From positions 1-40,887 of the forward strand of contig CACFMO010000010.1 in NCBI GenBank assembly GCA_902567495.1: 40,887 bases of DNA. The letters run 5' to 3'. Origin of the DNA: an uncultured Pelagibacteraceae bacterium. GTDB taxonomy: Bacteria; Pseudomonadota; Alphaproteobacteria; Pelagibacterales; Pelagibacteraceae. The position numbers and the translations under genes were made by a program. Position 1 is the stretch's first letter. Each line of letters starts with the position of its first letter. Under the pieces are notes generated by a model. The model saw nothing but the letters and a program-made list of their open reading frames with translations. It was not told the origin of the DNA and did not search any database. Positions 36,733-40,887 of the stretch are shown piece by piece.

Positions 36733-37090
36733 GGGGATGGTTTTCACCATCGATAACAGGAATATTCTTTAGATCAAATGGTTTAATGCCCTCTACACAC
36801 GCAATATTTATACCATAAATTTTAGGATCTCTTCTTGGTCTGTTATGTGTGTGGATACCACAAATGGTACAAAAATAATGTTTTGCAGTTTTAGAATGGA
36901 ATTGATAAAGTTTTAGAAGATTTTCTCCTTTTATAATTTCAAAATCATTTGGACCAGCTATTCCGATAATGTAACCCTTTCTTTTGCATATAGAGCAATT
37001 ACACCGCATAATTTTTTCAAATCCAGTTTCTGGCACTTCGACTTGACCCTCTACTCCACCACAGTGACAAGTTAATTTTTTTTTAGACAT
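36719..37090 (-). CDS. GFA/CENP-V-fold zinc protein
   Basis: 123 residues. Cysteines C8 and C10, C30, C32 and C35, and C74 and C77 are placed as in the GFA family (glutathione-dependent formaldehyde-activating enzyme fold; two zinc sites), with HYFCTICGIHTHNR as the second site. The true formaldehyde-activating function is proven for few members, so catalysis here is unknown. Its stop overlaps the start of the glycerate-kinase-like gene by 14 nt, so the two are probably co-translated. The Shine-Dalgarno AGGA precedes the ATG by about 7-8 nt. It has a 114-nt upstream gap with a tandem 9-nt repeat. Confidence 0.8.
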   Translation of the reverse strand: MSKKKLTCHCGGVEGQVEVPETGFEKIMRCNCSICKRKGYIIGIAGPNDFEIIKGENLLKLYQFHSKTAKHYFCTICGIHTHNRPRRDPKIYGINIACVEGIKPFDLKNIPVIDGENHPHDKK

Positions 37091-37160
37091 ATTGGTTTCC
37101 TAAGGTTTAAATTAATAGAAGATATCCACACAAAATACATCATTTATTTGGATGTTCACG

Positions 37161-37180
37161 TTTTGATTCACTTTTGATTC
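37161..37180 (-). repeat. Tandem 9-nt direct repeat upstream of the GFA gene
   Basis: TTTTGATTC occurs at 37161-37169 and again at 37172-37180, a repeat distance of 11 nt, about one helical turn. It lies 71-90 nt upstream of the GFA-fold start in a gap of 114 nt. The spacing is what a dimeric activator binding one face of DNA would need, but no regulator is identifiable. Otherwise I see nothing in this gap except the Shine-Dalgarno. Confidence 0.4.
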
Positions 37181-37204
37181 CGATACAGACTCAAAATACA
37201 ACCT

Positions 37205-38077
37205 TTAGTGTGTATATGTTTTAACATTATCAATGTTTTCCTCTGACTTTATAAAATCCTCAATGCTCTCCCTAAAAGAGTTTAGATATATTAAAGCTAG
37301 GAAAGTAATTAAAGCTAAAATTAAATAAGTAGTAGAATTGCCCAATATACTTTTAAAAAGATAAATTAATATTCCAAATATTAATCCCCTTAAAAAAACT
37401 TGAGATTTGAAAACAGCAATTATTGAAAAAGAATGAATTCCAAGATTAAAAAGAGACATTTTGGATGGTCCAAAATATCTCGAGCCTCTAGTTGAATTTA
37501 TTGTGTTTAATCTACTAATTGATTTTTTTAATGTTCCTGAAAAACTGCTCCATAAACTTTCTTGTTTTGATAAAGTAATAACATCTTTTTTTGTTAAACA
37601 ACTATAATTTCCAAAATTTATTTGTTTGCCTGTAAAAATTAAAGTTATTAGTTTGTGAACCTCATAAAGTATTTGAAACATAAATCCCTCTGATCTTTTT
37701 ACTCTTTTTGCAACAACGGATACTTCCTGGTCTTCCAAAGCTTGGTTGACTAGATATTTTATTTCCTCTGGTCTATCTTCGCCATCACCATCCATAACAA
37801 TTAAATGATCGAAGTCATCCTTTTTAGATAAATACCTTATAGCAAATGCATTACATCTAGCATGTCCCTTATTTTGTTTCATATTAAATATCTCAATCTT
37901 TTTAATATTTTTAGGAACCTTGATTTCAGGTAATTTTATAGTAGATGCATCGTTTATTATCATACAATCAAATTCAGTATTTTTAATATCTGTAATAACT
38001 TTATTTATTTCATCTAGAAGTTTGATTAAGGATTCCCAGTCATTATAAACAGGTATTAGGATTTTAAATTTTTTCAT
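37205..38077 (-). CDS. Family 2 glycosyltransferase with C-terminal membrane helices
   Basis: 290 residues. N-terminal GT-A domain: KILIPVYNDWESL, INDAST (about 41-46), NKGHARCNAFAIRYL and the metal-binding DGDGED (96-101), as in dolichol-phosphate-mannose-synthase-like GT2 enzymes. Two or three membrane segments near 215-270 and a charged tail. Likely makes an undecaprenyl-phosphate-linked sugar that a GT39-type partner uses. It starts in an ATGA overlap with such a gene, supporting this pairing. Sugar and acceptor unknown. Confidence 0.82.
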   Translation of the reverse strand: MKKFKILIPVYNDWESLIKLLDEINKVITDIKNTEFDCMIINDASTIKLPEIKVPKNIKKIEIFNMKQNKGHARCNAFAIRYLSKKDDFDHLIVMDGDGEDRPEEIKYLVNQALEDQEVSVVAKRVKRSEGFMFQILYEVHKLITLIFTGKQINFGNYSCLTKKDVITLSKQESLWSSFSGTLKKSISRLNTINSTRGSRYFGPSKMSLFNLGIHSFSIIAVFKSQVFLRGLIFGILIYLFKSILGNSTTYLILALITFLALIYLNSFRESIEDFIKSEENIDNVKTYTH

Positions 38078-39399
38078 TTATCTCCTATTAGATGAGCAGA
38101 ATAACCAATTACTACAGCATTAAGATTCTTTTTGTAATTTAATAATTGAACTGCTTTTTCTCTATTACTTAATGGTACCCATTTCGGTCTAGAGTTTAAG
38201 TGATAAGATAAATTACCACCCCACCATTCATCGCCTATCACATAAATGATTTTACTATTATATTTTTTATCCCATTCCTTTTGAATTTGTTTAGCATATT
38301 GTTCACCAGGAAAATCAGTTCTTTTATCAGTTTGTGTTATTGAAACATATGCATAAGTAAACGGTGATAACAAAAATAAAAATATAAATGCAGAGATAAA
38401 TCTTTTTAATTTATTCAAATTTATTTGTGATTTAAAAATATAAATAATTAACGTACCTGCAAATAAGTAAAAAGGCGTCATCCACATAGTTCTTATTTTT
38501 GCACCCATTATCATTGAAGTTAATAACATCAAAAATATTGGCGCTATAATTGTTAAAAGTAAAAATACTAATTTTTTATCTTTTAAATTAATTTTAAATT
38601 TTATTTTTTTTATAAGAAAAAAAGACATTAAAAGAAAAGGAATTAATAGACCAATTTGCTTACCTAAGAATATTAAAGGAAAAATTAAATGGTCTAGAAA
38701 ATCTCCTACCCCACCAGTTCTTTGAAGACCATAAAATAAAGTAATGTAGTTATTATCAGTTAACCAAATTAAATGGGGCAATAAAATTAATAAAGTTATT
38801 GGGCCCGCAATAAAATAGTGTGAAAAATTAATTTTTTTTCCTTTTTTTATAAAGTAAATAAAAACAAGTTTTATTCCTATAATTAAATAAATAAAAAGGT
38901 ATTTTGATAAAATTCCTAAACCGGCGAATAAACCTAAAAATACATAATCAGTTGTTTTATCGTATTTTATACATCTCCAAGTGTAATAAACGGATAGAGC
39001 CCAAAATGGTAACTGAGCAACATTTACGTTAAATTCTGGAGTTGTAAAATTGTAAAAGTAAATACCTTCAATAAGAAGTACGGATAAAAGGGCGAGTTTT
39101 TGATTATTAAAAATTTCCTCTGAAAATTTATAGACTGCAAAAAAAGCTACTACTACAAAAATTTGACTTAAAAAATAGTAGGCCCAATCTTGGCTTCCGA
39201 GAATTTGATAAATAATTTCAACTGCAAAAGCACTAAGAGGCGGATGTTTATTAAATCCCCAATCTAAATTACTGCCCCATGCTAAAGCCTCAATAGTGTC
39301 CAAAGGAAGGTTCTGATTAGTTAATGAAGGAATCAGTGTCCAGATTAATAAATGAACAATTACTAACAAAAAAAATATTTTTGATGAATTTTTTGTCAT
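38074..39399 (-). CDS. GT39/ArnT-like polytopic glycosyltransferase
   Basis: 441 residues with about 10-11 membrane helices and a short C-terminal periplasmic region (about 355-441). N-terminal SLTNQNLPLDTIEALAWG carries the acidic first-loop motif (D-x-x-E) expected of GT-C/PMT-type enzymes, followed by NKHPPLSAFAVEIIYQILG. Such enzymes transfer a sugar from a polyprenyl-phosphate donor to lipid A, another lipid or protein. Partner GT2 overlaps its 3' end. Its promoter overlaps that of dksA. The acceptor is not determinable. Confidence 0.8.
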   Translation of the reverse strand: MTKNSSKIFFLLVIVHLLIWTLIPSLTNQNLPLDTIEALAWGSNLDWGFNKHPPLSAFAVEIIYQILGSQDWAYYFLSQIFVVVAFFAVYKFSEEIFNNQKLALLSVLLIEGIYFYNFTTPEFNVNVAQLPFWALSVYYTWRCIKYDKTTDYVFLGLFAGLGILSKYLFIYLIIGIKLVFIYFIKKGKKINFSHYFIAGPITLLILLPHLIWLTDNNYITLFYGLQRTGGVGDFLDHLIFPLIFLGKQIGLLIPFLLMSFFLIKKIKFKINLKDKKLVFLLLTIIAPIFLMLLTSMIMGAKIRTMWMTPFYLFAGTLIIYIFKSQINLNKLKRFISAFIFLFLLSPFTYAYVSITQTDKRTDFPGEQYAKQIQKEWDKKYNSKIIYVIGDEWWGGNLSYHLNSRPKWVPLSNREKAVQLLNYKKNLNAVVIGYSAHLIGDK

Positions 39400-39413
39400 A
39401 AAATTTACCTATA

Positions 39414-39441
39414 TTTATAACTTAAATTATATTGACACCAA
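39414..39441 (-). promoter_or_regulatory. Candidate promoter for the GT39-GT2 operon
   Basis: On the minus strand TTGGTG (39441-39436) and TATAAA (39419-39414) are 16 nt apart, with a short leader before the GT39 ATG at 39399. Its -35 overlaps the -35 of the divergent dksA promoter by 2 nt. Confidence 0.45.
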
Positions 39442-39446
39442 TATAA
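39427..39446. promoter_or_regulatory. Inverted repeat on the overlapping divergent -35 boxes (candidate operator)
   Basis: TTATATTG (39427-39434), ACAC, then CAATATAA (39439-39446): perfect 8-bp arms around a 4-nt spacer, 20 bp in total. It covers the whole dksA -35 (39432-39437) and the GT39 -35 (39436-39441). A dimeric regulator binding here would block or control both promoters. The repeat is seen; the operator role is inferred. Confidence 0.5.
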
Positions 39447-39459
39447 ACGTTAATATACT
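39432..39459 (+). promoter_or_regulatory. dksA promoter
   Basis: Consensus TTGACA (39432-39437) and TATACT (39454-39459) are 16 nt apart. Predicted start near 39466, leaving only about 9 nt before the dksA ATG at 39475. Best sigma-70-type match in the window with the acpP promoter. Confidence 0.6.
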
Positions 39460-39474
39460 CCCCAGGTTTAAAAT

Positions 39475-39897
39475 ATGGTCAAAAAGGCTATCAAAAAAAA
39501 ATACACTCCTAACAGCAAAGAGAAATACATGTGTGCCAAGCACAAAAAATTTTTTACTGAAAAGTTGCTTGAGTGGAGAAAAGAGATTATCAAATCAAAC
39601 AACGAAAGTGCTGCTTTGAGTAATCTTGATGATAACAGTGCGTCAGCAGACATTGTTGATCAAGCATCTTCTTACACAGAAAAAACTGTAGAGATGAGAG
39701 CATCTAATAGAAGAAGAAAATTAGTAAACAAAATCGACTCTGCCTTGAGAAGGTTAAAAGATGATACTTACGGCTATTGTATAGAAACTGGTGAGCCGAT
39801 AGGTTTAAAAAGGTTGATTGCAAGACCAATTGCTACTTTAAGTATTCAGGCTCAGGAAAAACATGAGCAAGAAGAAAAAATATACGTAGATAATTAA
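39475..39897 (+). CDS. dksA: DksA/TraR-family transcription regulator
   Basis: 140 residues. DksA binds the RNA polymerase secondary channel and, with ppGpp, adjusts rRNA and amino acid promoters. Coiled-coil region about 25-100 (FFTEKLLEWRKEIIKS; DDNSASADIVDQASSYTEK), then the globular end DDTYGYCIETGEPIGLKRLIARPIATLSIQAQEKHEQ. Only one cysteine remains at the zinc-finger site (YGYCIETG); the other three positions are not cysteine, as in several alphaproteobacterial DksA proteins. The start at 39475 is preferred for its promoter spacing, though a later M exists at 39529. Stop shared in TTAA with the GST gene. Confidence 0.92.
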   Translation: MVKKAIKKKYTPNSKEKYMCAKHKKFFTEKLLEWRKEIIKSNNESAALSNLDDNSASADIVDQASSYTEKTVEMRASNRRRKLVNKIDSALRRLKDDTYGYCIETGEPIGLKRLIARPIATLSIQAQEKHEQEEKIYVDN

Positions 39898-40517
39898 ATT
39901 GTAGGAATTTTTTCATCTCTTTTCAAAAGATCAAATCCTTTAATCACAGCCTCTCTTTTTGAGATATTTTCATACCATCTGCATAGGTTTTTAAAACTTT
40001 TAAGACCTATATCGTGCCACTCATGACGAGCAATCCATGGGAAAGTTGCTATGTCAGCAATGGAGTAATCTCCTGCCAAAAATTCACTTTTTGCTAATCT
40101 TTCATCAAGATCTTTATAAATAGTTTTTGCTATTTTAAAGTATCTTTCCTCACCCCAATTACTTTTCCCAGAATTATAATGATGAAATTGATGATGCTGA
40201 CCTAACATTGGTCCAACATATGCCATTTGTCCCATCAACCATTGGTTAATTAAATTTTTGTTTTTTTCTGGATAAAGTTTACCACTTTTTTCACCCAGAT
40301 ACATTAGTATTGCTCCAGACTCAAATAATGATGTTTTATTATCATGGTCAATAATAACTGGAATTTTACTAAAAGGACTGATAGCTCTAAATTTAGGATC
40401 AAATTGTTCATCTTTTTGAATATTTACTTTTGTAACTTTATATTCAAATCTTATTTCTTCTAACATTATGGAAATTTTTTTTCCATTAGGAGTGTTTGCT
40501 GTTAGCAGTTCTATCAC
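39894..40517 (-). CDS. Glutathione S-transferase family protein, nu-class/YfcG-like
   Basis: 207 residues starting at a GTG. N-terminal thioredoxin-fold domain begins MIELLTANTPNGKKISIMLEEI; the T-x-N segment (TPNGKK) is the glutathione-binding motif of YfcG/Ure2-like enzymes, which act as disulfide reductases rather than classical transferases. SKIPVIID and SLFESGAILMYLGEKSG form the rest of the G-site. C-terminal helical domain about 90-207, with YSIADIATFPWIARH. It starts immediately after the reductase stop (TAAGTG), suggesting coupling. Confidence 0.88.
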   Translation of the reverse strand: MIELLTANTPNGKKISIMLEEIRFEYKVTKVNIQKDEQFDPKFRAISPFSKIPVIIDHDNKTSLFESGAILMYLGEKSGKLYPEKNKNLINQWLMGQMAYVGPMLGQHHQFHHYNSGKSNWGEERYFKIAKTIYKDLDERLAKSEFLAGDYSIADIATFPWIARHEWHDIGLKSFKNLCRWYENISKREAVIKGFDLLKRDEKIPTI

Positions 40518-40887
40518 TTATTTTTTTATACCTAGCCGTGCTTGAATCTCTTTTGAAGAAGTGGTGAATTCAAACCGATATTTTTCATTAGGCCTTGCCC
40601 TTTTAAAACATTCCACAGATGCTAGGGCGCCTTCATGAAAGCCAGACAATATGAGTCTTAGTTTGCCTGGGTATGTACAAATATCACCTATAGCAAAAAT
40701 TCCTTTTTTATTTGTCTCAAAGTTTTCAGTATTAACTTTAATTGTTTTTTTATCCATATTTAGACCCCATTCAGTAATGGGACCTAGCTTCATAATTAAT
40801 CCAAAGAAACTTAGAATATAATCTGTTTTAACTTCTGTTTCTTTTCCATCATCGTTTTTAATATTAATTGCCTCGATATTATTTTGG
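40518..40887 (-). CDS. Ferredoxin/thioredoxin-type NADP reductase, C-terminal part (5' end beyond the window)
   Basis: The frame stays open to the window edge, so the ATG at 40793 is internal. The reading QNNIEAINIKNDDGKE...DYILSFFGLIMKLGPITEWGL continues into it. KKGIFAIGDICTYPGKLRLILSGFHEGALASVECF is the conserved FAD-binding C-terminal block of TrxB-like ferredoxin-NADP+ reductases (YumC type). The CxxC of thioredoxin reductase would lie upstream or be absent, so the two cannot be distinguished here. It would supply electrons from NADPH to ferredoxin or flavodoxin. Followed directly by a GST gene. Confidence 0.82.
   Translation of the reverse strand, partial: QNNIEAINIKNDDGKETEVKTDYILSFFGLIMKLGPITEWGLNMDKKTIKVNTENFETNKKGIFAIGDICTYPGKLRLILSGFHEGALASVECFKRARPNEKYRFEFTTSSKEIQARLGIKK

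Noticed and set aside
1-40887. Mobile elements, CRISPR arrays, tRNA or riboswitches
   Set aside because: No transposase, integrase, spaced direct-repeat array, tRNA cloverleaf or riboswitch core was seen. All gaps are under about 155 nt.

Overview
This AT-rich window carries 43 protein genes packed almost edge to edge. Several neighbours overlap by 1-14 nt and no gap exceeds about 155 nt. I see no rRNA, tRNA, CRISPR array, insertion sequence, integrase or phage gene. The content and order are those of a free-living alphaproteobacterium: a B12-dependent ribonucleotide reductase tail, the purM/purN - hda - aspS block, pepA/ndk - lptF/lptG/lptD/surA/pdxA/rsmA/gmk, fabD/fabG/acpP, rpsF/rpsR/rplI/dnaB - cvpA/purF, and recA/alaS/icd. 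Very low GC by eye, lysine/asparagine/isoleucine-rich proteins and extreme compaction point to the SAR11 clade (Pelagibacterales) or a similarly streamlined marine lineage. This assignment is inferred from composition and synteny, not from a marker phylogeny.

Layout. 1-5844: the 3' end of nrdJ, then a leftward DUF2066-hda-aspS operon diverging from a rightward purM-purN pair. 5419-14400: leftward pepA-ndk, divergent from a rightward six-gene operon for LPS export and outer-membrane assembly (lptF, lptG, lptD, a short surA-like gene) continuing into pdxA and rsmA. 14406-16961: leftward fabD-fabG-acpP-gmk, with a clear internal promoter for acpP. 17048-24130: rightward rpsF-rpsR-rplI, dnaB, a large RND/MMPL-type membrane protein, cvpA and purF. 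24133-29322: a leftward seven-gene string, psd-pssA-rlmE-TPR-panB-yfgM-like-bamB. 29391-34466: rightward icd facing leftward recA-alaS. 34551-39399: leftward tolC, a glycerate-kinase-like P-loop kinase, a GFA/CENP-V-fold zinc protein, and a GT2/GT39 pair that is probably the most accessory part. 39475-40887: dksA, facing a GST and the tail of a ferredoxin-NADP reductase.

Functionally the window is mostly housekeeping: nucleotide synthesis (nrdJ, purM, purN, purF, ndk, gmk), envelope biogenesis (lptFGD, surA-like, bamB, fabDG/acpP, psd/pssA, tolC), translation (aspS, alaS, S6, S18, L9, rsmA, rlmE), replication and repair (hda, dnaB, recA), cofactors (pdxA, panB), the TCA cycle (icd) and stringent-type regulation (dksA).

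I found no convincing undescribed multi-gene system. The points worth a second look are small: a 20-bp inverted repeat on overlapping divergent -35 boxes between dksA and the GT operon; an SOS-like box in the recA promoter and a strong hairpin between recA and alaS; an NrdJ C-terminus without the usual cysteine tail; a SurA-like protein without a PPIase domain; four convergent gene pairs sharing palindromic TTAA stops; and several departures from common alphaproteobacterial gene order.
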